Assembly (NCBI GenBank): GCA_022264855.1
Contig: JABYQU010000023.1
Coordinates: 434,001 to 498,000, forward strand
Length of the DNA stretch: 64,000 nucleotides
Direction of reading: 5' to 3'
DNA from: Lenzites betulinus
Taxonomy: Eukaryota > Basidiomycota > Agaricomycetes > Polyporales > Polyporaceae
Positions within the stretch are counted from its first letter, which is position 1, and every line of letters begins with the position of its first letter. Below are positions 23,548-32,434 of this stretch, in pieces. The notes beneath the pieces were generated by a model that worked only from the letters and a program-made list of their open reading frames with translations, was not told where the DNA came from and searched no databases. The translations under genes were made by a program, and so were the position numbers.

Positions 23548-24001
23548 CGGACATCGCTTACCTACACTTTACCTACCATTTGCGCGAGCTCCGCGAAACT
23601 CCGGCAGGATATTGCAAGACTACTGCAGTGCGCCGCCACGATCCTTGGTGTCGACGCGGACGGCCTTCTCTTGGCCTTGTTGTAGCTCGTCCTGTCATCG
23701 TGATATTCATATTTACCTGCGTGCATCTTATTGACTGAGTTCGCACACCGTGAACACCACGACGAAACTGCCTACTGTTTCCGGAGGGGCCCGGTCCGTG
23801 CAGCTCAGGAACTTCTCATGAATCGGACTCTGTCCGCCTAATCATCACCATCCCGACACGAACCTCGCACTGATCCAAACTGGCGGAGGTGCCTTACTAG
23901 TGCTTATGTACTGATGTGAATCGAGACAGATTCTGTCGACGGTGTCTATAGCTGGCAGTGCTTCTTCTACAGCTAGCAATCTCTTGCTCTCCCCCATCAT
24001 C
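23548..24001. other. Spacer with duplicated flank; uninterrupted insertion site
   Basis: No gene. The first 190 bases align, inverted, with 29470-29630, directly next to the sequence that aligns with 31818 onwards. This arm therefore preserves the state before the insertion now at 29624-31808. Confidence 0.6.
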
Positions 24002-25718
24002 ATGTCCGACGCCTCAGGCGGACCGACTGCGGCTGAAATTGTTTCCATTGTTCATGACAGGTACGTGTCTGACTCTTTGGTGCTACTGGTTATTCTGCTC
24101 ACTAAGCACCCTGGTACTCCAGTTTCACCGTTAACTGCGTCGAGTTTCCTGTACTTGGTACGCGCGTGCCAAGATTACACAGTTAAGCATGCACTAACCT
24201 TCTGGAACCCAGCCTTCCTGCTCTACGACTACTTGATCTCTCTCGACCGGGAGATAGAACTATTCTGGACGCGCAGCCTCACAGGGGCCTCGGCGATCTA
24301 CTTTTTCACTCGGTACACCACACTCATTTGCTATGATGTTTTGGGTGCAATCACCTTTGCCCATCTTTCGGACACTGTAGGTCTCTCCGTGATGACAAGG
24401 TGTAAACGGACTTACGTCTTTGCAGAGGTACCTTCCCAGATGGTGGTGAGAAGTCCTAATTGCTAACACGTGTTGTTGGGGGCCAGCTGTGCACTTCTTA
24501 CGAAAGCTCAAGCCGCGTTTTCTATGATTCAATATATACCATGGGCAGGCAAGCACGGACATATCGTCCCAGGGAACCTTCCCCGATAATCATTTACTCC
24601 AGTCTTCGCGGCTCTGCGTGTTCTCGCGCTGAGCGGAATGAACTGGCCACTCGCCATCCTAGTTTTCCTGCTTGGAATAGCTCCCGTGGCGACCAACTTC
24701 GTACGTGCTTTCGTACACGCAGACTACTGCAGCTTCATGGATCCATATGCTGATTGTTTTGACAGGCCCAATATGGCTTCAACTTGACCGGGGTGAACGA
24801 CCCCATAACGGGTTGTCAAGCTCAGCTATCGATAACACGCGTGCAAGTCGAGATGTAAGTCTCGGGCGAAACTATCTTCCTGCGTATGTGTTCACTGACC
24901 CGAAGACAGTCGTGCGTGTTAATCTGACAATTTAAAACACTATGTGCTGAGCAATACACTGCGCTAGTCGTCATCGTCTCTAGGACTTGCCTCATATTGG
25001 CGGACACCATAGCCGTCGTCGTCACGGTCGTCCAGACACGGAAAGCAGTCGGTGTCTCGTCATCGGGGCGGTCACTTGGCCATGTCCTTCTATATGACGG
25101 TGCGCGACATGTTCACTGACATCGCTCTGCTTGGCTGACAATACTTCCCTGTAGGCGTCATGTACTTTGGGTGCGATAGTTTGAGATAAGTGGGAGCTGT
25201 TATCACAACTGATGCAATTTCTAGTGCATTACTTTGCTTCAGCATCCTCGACCTCGCGCTTAGCGTTATAGCGGTCAGTACTCCTCGACTAGTCACTTAC
25301 GTCCCTCCTCTCATCCTCCGACTCTCAGTTAATCACTCCGCATCACTCGGGGACCTACGTGACTGCCTTGACGGACCCGTACGTCCCATATCCATCACCC
25401 TATGCGGATGTTCGCTGCAAACATTGACGCTGCTCTAGGCTCACCGCGATCCTGGTCAGCCGTTTTCTCCTTGACCTCCAAGCAGCAAACACCCTGTCGG
25501 TGGGTTCGAACTCTCGCGACGCTCTAGATGGAGAAGAGGGGACCTTGATATTCGCGGGAGTGATTGGGTCTCTGGGCGCGTCGTTGCCAGCGGCCGGCCA
25601 GCCGGAAATCGCATCCGTGGACGACACGGGTGGGGATGAGTCCAAATTGCCTGGGCACCAGGCAAGCCAGAGTATGGAGATGGTAGAGGTCCCTAAGCAG
25701 ATTGAGTCGGGCCCGTAG
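24002..25718 (+). CDS. DUF6533 seven-helix membrane protein, copy 2
   Basis: Start ATG 24002 (MSDASGGPTAAEIVSIV). Signature segments are LLYDYLISLDREIELFW and TRSLTGASAIYFFTRY (24220-24315), ALRVLALSGMNWPLA (about 24615), NLTGVNDPITGCQ (about 24785), a Thr/Val-rich helix after CLILADTIAVVVTVVQT (about 24990), and LTAILVSRFLLDLQAANT (about 25440). The C-terminal tail is Gly/Asp/Glu-rich with a GVIGSLGAS motif and stops at TAG 25716. It lies head-to-tail before GMC copy B. A broken duplicate of its 3' end is found after GMC-B, showing that this gene plus GMC was the duplicated unit. Function unknown. Confidence 0.78.
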
Positions 25719-26533
25719 TGTGCTGCTTTCTTGATACTGTGCTGTCTTGTATTTATAGTGTACTGTACCTCGTTCGGACATCTTTTGAGTCTCACTGCAA
25801 TCTTGATTCCGGGTACCGCTGCCTTTGACCGGGACCTGTAGCTATCGTGGCTTGCACACGAACGCCGCGTTGGGACAGAGCATTTCGCGTCGGAACACCC
25901 GCGTTAAGGTCAAGAACATACTTACTCTGATTAGCACAAACTGACTAAAATGCTAATCGACACCAGTTCCGCGAAAGCCGGAGCCAGGATAGAGATAGGT
26001 GTCAGAATCGAGCCTGTGCTACTGAGTAGAGCTGAGTAGCCGTTTGGATCAATATTATCGCTGCCGGAGTTTTCCGGAGCTCGCGAATGGTGAGCGACGT
26101 CCGCATAGCCACGTGCACGTGCCGACCTGGCAGGCTCTCCTCTCTCATCCTCCCACAACGCAGCGCAACCGTACTGTAACTACAGACAGTCTCATCGAAG
26201 CTTCAATGTATATCGTTGGCACTGATACACGCCGCCGGCCTCTCACGCCTGTCTAACGCGGAGGACAGAGTGGCACATGGACCATCCTAATGACCAAGCC
26301 TCTGTATCCAGATATATCCATAAACCTACTCCATCTGGCGCGGTCTCCTATAATTAATATACCGTTGCTTGCTCTGGATTCTGCCCCATGACCAGGTGCT
26401 GAGCGCTGATCCTGCTGTCCTTGTTTACAGCTCTTCTAATAGCTTGTTCTGATACGACCAAATTCCGCGGCCCCAAGGTTATAAAGGTAGCGTCATATTT
26501 ACCACCGACTCAAGTTCCTGTCCTGTTGTGCTC
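25719..26533. other. Intergenic region / promoter of GMC copy B, with an intact insertion site
   Basis: Bases 26060-26110 read GGAGCTCGCGAATGGTGAGC followed without interruption by GACGTCCGCATAGCCACG. This is the uninterrupted form of the site broken at 29.62/31.81 kb. From 26190 onward the stretch matches the GMC-C upstream region (a CTTCAATG..ATCGTTGGCACTGATACACG block). No gene. Confidence 0.6.
26479..26485 (+). promoter_or_regulatory. TATA box of GMC copy B
   Basis: TTATAAA about 50 bases upstream of the start at 26534, in the same place as in copies A and C. Confidence 0.55.
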
Positions 26534-29014
26534 ATGCATGGTCTTTTTGCTTCGCTTGTCTCCCTCGCTTTGTTAGCCGGGCACAATTCTGAGGCCCTCT
26601 CGAAGACGCAGGAACATGCTTCTGGGATCACCACTGACCCGGCTGCGGCCAGCGGGAAAACGTTCGACTACATCATAGTGGGTGGTGGCACTGCCGGAAC
26701 CACTGTTGCAGCTCGGCTCGCCGAGAACTCTTCTCTCACTATCCTAATGATTGAGGTCGGCGGGGACAACAGGACCAACCCCGATGTCGCCAACATTCTT
26801 AATTTTACAAACTTATTCAACGGCCCTCTGGATTGGGCCTGGCCAGCAGACCAAGGGAAGGTAATCCATGGGTCCGTGTTACAATATTATTCATGGTCAA
26901 GCACTATGCTGAACATTCACAGGGGAAAGACACTTGGCGGCAGTAGCTCCATCAATGGCGCCGATTGGACGCGCGGCTTGGCTGCGCAGTACGACGCATT
27001 CTCTAAGCTACTTGAGCCCGAAGAAGCAGATATTGGGTGGAACTGGGAGAACCTGTTCACGTACATGAAGAAGGTATCCTCGTCATACCGCTCTACGCTC
27101 ACTCGGGCGAGTTGCGTCTGATCATGGTCCTGGCAGGCGGAGGGATTTTCTGCGCCGAATGCACAGCAGCGCGCCAAAGGCGCGGCCTCTATACCATCGT
27201 ATCATGGCACACGGGGACCAGTGCAGGCTACGTACCCGAACGCAATGTACGGTGGTCCCCAACAAAAGGCATTTGTAGACACCGTGGCCAACCTCACTGG
27301 AATGCCCCACTGTGAAGACGTCAACGGGGGAAATCCCAACTGCGTCTCGATCACACCGTTGGTGAAGTCTACACACACATGGCGTTCTACCACCCTCCGA
27401 TGCTCATCCACTTTTGTCTGCAGAGCATAAACTGGCATGACGACGACCATCGGTCTTCTTCTATTGAAGCGTACTATACCCCTGTGGAGAACCGTCGGAA
27501 CGGGTGGACGCTGCTTATACAGCATATGGCAACTAAAATGATATTCCATGGAAAGAAGCCTCCATATACCGCCACTGGAGTAGAGTTTGCAGCATCGGAC
27601 GGCAGTAGTGCACGGTATCAAGCGTTCGCGCGCCGAGAGGTTATCGTCTCTGCTGGCACGATACAGGTATATATATTCAATGTCACCTTTCGACGTTATT
27701 GACATAATCCCTGTGGCTACACAGACACCCGTGTTCCTGCAACATTCAGGAGTCGGTGACCCCGATGTTCTTACCTCACTCGGTATACCCCCCATCATAG
27801 ATCTGAAGGGAATGGGTAAAAACCTTCAAGAACAGGTAAGCGCATTTGTGACGCCCACAAACATGACACCAAGCATCGCTCACGTAGAGTCTATTACTAG
27901 ACGTTGAACACGCTCGTGATGCAAGGCAACGGCTTCAACCCTGGTGGGGATGGCCCTGTGGACGCCATCGCCTTTCCAAATGTCTACCAGCTCTTCGGGG
28001 ATAACGCCGCAACGGCGGTTCGAACAATACAATCCTCCTTACCGACATGGGCAACCTCGCAGGCCAGCTCTGCGCTGTCCGCGGATGCGCTACGCACGAT
28101 CTTCGAAATTCAAGCAGATCTGATCATCAAAAACAACGGTTGGCATATTCCATTTATCGAAACCGTACAGCAGCCGATGTGTATTCATTCTAATTAAGCA
28201 CCGCTCGCCGAGCTGTTTTTCGAATTGGGTCCTCTTGAGTACGTCACGGAAGTGTTACTGGGGCTCGTGGAAGTGCTCATCGTAGCTTAGCGATCCTGCG
28301 CTCGTCATTTGGCAGCTTCTACCATTCAGCAGGGGCAACGTGACTATCATAGTGAGTTTTCGTGCTTAGCGACGTCCAAATTGTATCATTGCACTAACGA
28401 CATCTTTCTGCCTCACACCAGTCTAATGACCCGTTTATCAAACCCAGTATCAACGTAAACTACTTCAGCGTTGACTTCGACCTCTCAGTGCAAATCGCCG
28501 GCGCACGACTATCCCGCAGAGTCCTCCACAGCCCTCCTCTCAGGTAATTCCCAGAAGCTCTCGGTAGACACACCTCCAGATGACAACAATTCTGGCAGCA
28601 CGTTGTCCGTCGGCGAGATTGCGCCAGGGCTCACAGTTGTCCCGGACAACGGCGATGGCGGCTCCGACGCAGACTGGGAGAAGTGGATTGTGCAACCGGG
28701 CGACGCCGGCTTCGCGTCCGTCGCGCACCCCATCGGGACCTGCGCCATGATGCGCCGCGACCTTGGCGGTATGTCTGTCATTTCGCACGAACGCGTTACC
28801 TTTTCGCGCTCGATGGGTGGGCGCCGTGGCTGACGCCAACATGAAATTGCTTACAGGTGTGGTCGACGCGCATCTGAAGGTGTACGACACGACCAACGTG
28901 CGCGTGATTGACGCGTCGGTCATGCCCATCCAGATCAGCGCGCATCTGACAAGTTCGCTGTACGGCATGGCAGAGAAAGCGGCGGACATCATCAAAGCCG
29001 CCCAACAGGACTGA
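26534..29014 (+). CDS. Secreted GMC oxidoreductase, copy B
   Basis: Paralogue of copies A and C with the same exon plan. Start ATG 26534 (MHGLFASLVSLALL), signal peptide, FAD motif DYIIVGGGTAGTTVAARLAE, signature 1 GKTLGGSSSINGADW (26925), signature 2 GTIQ then TPVFLQHSGVG (about 27660-27765), AHPIGTCAMMRRDLGG (28725), SAHLTSSLYG (28940) and stop TGA 29012. Its N-terminal third differs more from A and C than A and C differ from each other. Its last exon and 190 bases downstream are nearly the same as in C. The copy-specific indel near 28150 lies in an intron that ends at AAG. The frame appears intact. Cys follows Thr in its HPIGTCAM motif, where A and C have Ser; Cys is more usual in the family. 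Confidence 0.87.
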
Positions 29015-29209
29015 ACATTGAGCCTTTGAAGGACGCGGAGCTATGTCACTGTGTAGTACGTATTGTATCTGCATAGCTTGCATGAGATGTGCTGGATGTT
29101 CACCGGCACCGATGATACGGACGAATGTCGTAGTACGCCGTCGACCTTGGAGCTTGCCGACAGTGTATTTCTGGAGCCGGGTGATGTACGAGTGTTTCCT
29201 GCATGTGGG

Positions 29210-29430
29210 CGCCGCGACCGGGGATGAGTCCAAATCGATAGGGCACGAGGCAAGCCATAGTATGGAGCTGATGGATCATGGAGGTCCCCAAGCAGATCGA
29301 GGAAAGCTCGTAGTGCACTGTTTGCTCGGCTCCGTGCTGTCGAGTCTCATTGCAATTTCGATTCCGGTTACCGCTGCCTTTGACCGGTACCTATGATAGC
29401 CATCGTCTCTTGCACCTGAACACCAGTGGG
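29210..29430 (+). pseudogene. Truncated 3' end of a DUF6533 gene
   Basis: Matches the tail exon and 3' flank of DUF6533 copy 2 (25610-25860). GDESKSIGHEASHSMEL corresponds to GDESKLPGHQASQSMEM, and the following ATTCCGGTTACCGCTGCC matches the copy 2 flank. All upstream exons are missing, so it is a duplication remnant marking the joint between the GMC-B and GMC-C repeat units. Confidence 0.75.
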
Positions 29431-29614
29431 TGGCTTTGTTGTGAGGTTTATAGTGTGTGATATAGATCAATCAAGATGCACGCAGGTAAAGACGAAGATT
29501 ATGAGGACAGGACAAGCTACAAGGCCGTCCACGTCGACGTCGAGGAGCGTGGCGGCGCAGCTGTAGTGATCTTGCAATATTATCGCTGCCGGAGTCTTCC
29601 GGAGCTCGCGAATG

Positions 29615-29623
29615 GTGAGCGAC
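29615..29623. repeat. Left target-site duplication (GTGAGCGAC)
   Basis: Nine bases repeated exactly at 31809-31817. The uninterrupted homologous site at about 26085-26093 has a single copy, and the inverted left arm near 23550 also lacks the insertion. Confidence 0.7.
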
Positions 29624-29642
29624 TAGTCTAGAATCTCCAATG

Positions 29643-29700
29643 AGAGGGGGTGCGGGTGACCCCCGTGGGAACGTCGGAACACGAATATTCTGACATGGCC
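29643..29700 (+). repeat. Inverted repeat, unit 1 left end
   Basis: Core GACCCCCGTGGGAACGTCGG followed by a GAATATTCTGAC block. Inverse of 30438-30494. Confidence 0.7.
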
Positions 29701-29812
29701 GAGTTCACGTGAGCCCGGCACGGTGGTGGACGTTGTGGGCGCGACAACTTCAAGTCCAGGACACTTCGACGATCACCTACTACGACCGCCGTCCCAACCA
29801 GCTAGTACGTTC

Positions 29813-30260
29813 ATGCCTGTATCAACCTCGCTTTCGTTCCTGGAGCTTGAGTCTCTTCTGCGCGAGGAGTGCCGCATCTCAGAGCCCCGCGAATTCCGAG
29901 TTCAGCACGGCCTAGGTCGCATCCATGGCAAAGAGATATTCCTCGTCGCTCCCCCAAGTCTCGGCAAGACTATAGTCATTGTGGTCCCAATGCTTGCCAC
30001 CCAGGAGCTGGAAGAACAGGCTAATGCGCTAGTTATTGTGCCTTCAAAAATACTCACGAAGCAGCAGGTAGCACGCTACGCACTAGTAGGCAAGTACTAT
30101 ATCAGTTTCTGACAGTGTTGCATCTTAGGCGCGTGTATTCATCGCCTACGACCTTACTTCGCTCGCAATCAATGAGGACACTTTGCGCCAGGCGTTGTAC
30201 GACCAACGTGACGTTATGAATGAGATTTCGAATATATACATGCTACCGCCTCTGTTCTGA
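29813..30260 (+). pseudogene. SF2 (RecQ/DEAD-like) helicase N-terminal fragment, unit 1
   Basis: ATG 29813, then LESLLREECRISEPREFRV (an F..E..R.FQ-type lead-in), HGKEIFLVAPPSLGKTIVIV with a degenerate Walker A (PPSLGKT), and VIVPSKILTKQQ. A short intron (about 30069-30128) follows, then ARVFIAYDLTSLAINEDTL. The frame stops at 30260, so only the first part of helicase domain 1 is present; the DEAD box and domain 2 are absent. Truncated capture, unlikely to be active. Confidence 0.6.
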
Positions 30261-30437
30261 GAGCAGGGCCTGCGTGAGTACTTGAATTATCTTTTGATAT
30301 CGCCTCGAGCGTTACTGGACGTTGGAAGGACATGATGTATGTCTTGAAGACCGAGAAACGCGTCCCGGACTGACATAACGCGCGACGCGAGCATCCCGAT
30401 GCAGATGGAAACATTGGAAAGAGAGCAAGGCATTCGT

Positions 30438-30494
30438 GCCGACGGCATCTTCCAACTCCGACGTTCCCACGGGGTCACCACCACCCCCTGTCAC
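30438..30494 (-). repeat. Inverted repeat, unit 1 right end
   Basis: Begins GCCGACGGCATCTTCC and contains GACGTTCCCACGGGGTCACC, the reverse complement of the unit 1 left end. Confidence 0.7.
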
Positions 30495-30508
30495 TGGAAC
30501 CTCATGAC

Positions 30509-30566
30509 AGTAGGGGATGGTGAGGTCCCCCGTGGGAACGTCGGAGCCCAAACATGCCGACGGCAT
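30509..30566 (+). repeat. Inverted repeat, unit 2 left end
   Basis: GGGGATGGTGAGGTCCCCCG, then TGGGAACGTCGGAG and ATGCCGACGGCAT. Lies 14 bases from the unit 1 right end, forming a near-palindrome. Confidence 0.7.
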
Positions 30567-30949
30567 GGGCGCCTGGAGAGCTCTTCGTCCCAATCGAGAC
30601 ATGATGCGTCGCGCGCAGGCTGTATGCACTATTGGGACGCGTCTCTTAAACTCGTACCACGCACGCATGGTCCATCTCTGTACGCCACGGACATCACGCA
30701 AGACAGCTCGGATCATGAAGCCATGAACGTGGATGTAACAGTAAATTAAGATTGCTTACACATTTGTTGCGACAGTTATTGACTTATAGCTGACCGAACG
30801 CTAGCACTCGGACATGCTCGCCAAAACCACACCGGCCTCGCGCGAGGAAGGCAATGCGGAAGAGGTTAGGCTACACAGTATATATCAAAGGGTTGTGCTG
30901 ACTTTTTTGGCCCATCCTCCAGCCAAGATGCCACCTCAATACAGCGGGC

Positions 30950-31342
30950 ACGCCGCAGTGGCTGCCCTCGCCATTACACTTCGCGCCGTACTCATTCACC
31001 GCGCCAGGAGAATACTCGCCGTTTGGCACTTTCCGCGCTGGATATACGCCAATCTCTCCACCGGAGAGTGAATTTTCGCGACCCCCGTCTACATTGTCAT
31101 CCATTTCTGCTAGTCCTGCGTTTTCTACGCCATTCTACTCCCCTGTAACGACACCCTCGACTCCAATCCACGCGACACATCTCTCATCACATGCTCTACC
31201 AAGAAGTCTCAGCTGGGACGACGTGCCGTCCGCATTTTCTCGTGCAAGCTTCCTTGCGAGCTCTCCTCATCTGAAACGTCTAGTGCCGCACCCTCGAGCG
31301 GCTCCAACGAGCAACGCATCGATGCGGAGCATGCACTGCTGA
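30950..31342 (+). pseudogene. Ser/Thr/Pro-rich protein fragment, unit 2
   Basis: A plus-strand frame after a CAG at about 30945 has strongly protein-like sequence: TPQWLPSPLHFAPYSF, GEYSPFGTFRAGYTPISPP and PVTTPSTPIHATHLSSH. It ends at TGA 31340. No start or upstream exon is visible. It resembles the disordered N-terminal regions of many basidiomycete proteins. Probably a captured fragment; its end overlaps the helicase fragment on the other strand. Confidence 0.4.
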
Positions 31343-31379
31343 AAGATATCTTCTCTCATGTCAGGGCTATGCCCTGTGT

Positions 31380-31581
31380 ACCGGCTGATTGAGCTGCGGG
31401 CATCGGGGCGGCCATGACCACTGTTTTGCCCATTGACGGGGCGACCACAAGGAACAAGTCCTTGCCGTGAACTAAGATCGAGCCCATGTTTGACCTGGAA
31501 GTCGTGGGGGCTTGCTATGCCGCATTTTTGTATCAAAAGGGTCTTGAGCTCGTCGTATGAGATCTCGCGGGGGTCTGGCAT
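31380..31581 (-). pseudogene. SF2 helicase N-terminal fragment, unit 2 (frameshifted)
   Basis: The minus strand from ATG 31581 reads ISYDELKTLLIQKCGIASPH, related to the unit 1 fragment. After HGLDL one extra base shifts the frame (about 31465). The next frame resumes VHGKDLFLVVAPSMGKTVVM, with a degenerate Walker A APSMGKT. The fragment ends soon after, near 31390. Broken and truncated. Confidence 0.6.
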
Positions 31582-31665
31582 GACGAAGGAATGGTATTGT
31601 GGCGGGACGGGTATAAGGAGCGGGTCTACATCCCGACGCGACTAAGGACGCGCACGTGAGGGCGT

Positions 31666-31720
31666 GCCGTCGGCATATTCAGACTCAGACGTTCCCACGG
31701 GGGACCTCACCACCCCTCCT
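31666..31720 (-). repeat. Inverted repeat, unit 2 right end
   Basis: GCCGTCGGCATATTCAGACT, then CAGACGTTCCCACGGGGGAC and a CTCACCACCCCTCC end. Reverse complement of the unit 2 left end and, in its ATATTC block, of the unit 1 left end. Confidence 0.7.
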
Positions 31721-31808
31721 CACAGGAGGTTCGAGCCTAGTTCCAGCCTCTATTCAGCAGGAACGACTGTCTTCCGCCCGCTGAACTAGAGGTTGGTTTA
31801 CGAGCCTA

Positions 31809-31817
31809 GTGAGCGAC
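31809..31817. repeat. Right target-site duplication (GTGAGCGAC)
   Basis: Exact copy of 29615-29623, followed by GCCCGCATAGCCACG, which continues the interrupted host sequence as seen at 26094 onwards. Confidence 0.7.
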
Positions 31818-32380
31818 GCCCGCATAGCCACGCGCACGTGCTGACCCAGGCTTTCCTCTCTCCTCCTCCCACAACGCAGCGCAACCGTACTGCATTACGC
31901 TTAAACCCCGATCGGCACACACCTCAGCGCAGTTTTCTGATTTCCTCGATCCAGGTTTCAGACGTACCAATCGAGGGCCGGGGACATAGCTAACGACCGC
32001 AGCTCCTAGCTAGGGATCCCTTGTGCCATATACGAGGTTCTGAGCCTCGAGCGGTGCCAGTGCACCTTGACTCTGACTGTAACTCCAGACAGTACTCTCA
32101 CCGAAGCTTCAATGCATATCGTTGGCACTGATACACGCCACCGGCCTCTCACGCCTAGGACAGAGCACCGTATGGACCGCCGTAATGACCAAGCCTGTAA
32201 GCAGATATATCCATGACCTAATCAATTAGTGTCGTGGGTGACTACGGTCCCTTAGTACTTACTCTAGAGTCTGCCTCATGACCGCCATAGCCAGATGTGC
32301 TGATGTCACTCACCTTGCCTCCAGCTTTTCCGACCGGCGACAGCTTGTTCTGATACGTCCCACCTCAGCGGCCCTAAGTT

Positions 32381-32387
32381 TATAAAG
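32381..32387 (+). promoter_or_regulatory. TATA box of GMC copy C
   Basis: TATAAAG about 50 bases upstream of the start at 32435, conserved with copies A and B. Confidence 0.55.
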
Positions 32388-32434
32388 CTGCTGTCGTACC
32401 TTTCACCGACTCAGATTCCTGTCCTGTTGTGCTC

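Larger units (their letters stand above)
16560..23740. repeat. Left arm of a large inverted segmental duplication
   Basis: Contains, left to right, a DUF6533 gene (+), a cysteine-rich patch (-), a six-Cys secreted protein gene (+), and a GMC oxidoreductase (-) with its promoter and upstream flank. The same elements occur in the opposite order and orientation at about 38.9 down to 31.8 kb. Non-coding DNA is shared too. The flank at 23041-23548 matches the reverse complement of 31818-32285, for example the stretch around the GACTCTAGAGTAAGTACTAA motif. The flank at 23548-23735 matches the reverse complement of 29470-29630. The arms have diverged (many substitutions and small indels), so this is not an assembly artefact. 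Confidence 0.8.
29624..31808. mobile_element. Inserted composite element: two inverted-repeat units with captured gene fragments
   Basis: A 2,185-base insertion into the right duplicated arm, bounded by a 9 bp direct repeat. Inside are four copies of a roughly 57-base end sequence containing CCCCGTGGGAACGTC. They are arranged as two inverted pairs, 29643/30494 and 30509/31720, so the insertion holds two adjacent units in opposite gene orientation. Neither unit encodes a transposase; both carry SF2-helicase-like fragments. The TSD of 8-9 bases and long inverted repeats are compatible with non-autonomous Mutator-like or hAT elements, but the superfamily is unproven. The end repeats do not begin exactly at the TSD: 19 bases remain on the left and 88 on the right. 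The outer structure may therefore be nested. Confidence 0.65.

Noticed and set aside
31715..31745. Sequence resembling a tRNA B box (GGTTCGAGCC)
   Set aside because: No matching A box, acceptor stem or anticodon arm at the required spacing; it lies in the edge of the inserted element.
29624..31808. Helitron origin of the insertion
   Set aside because: A target duplication and long inverted end repeats are present, both unlike Helitrons; the helicase fragments are RecQ/DEAD-like with truncated domain 1, not a Rep/PIF1 pair.
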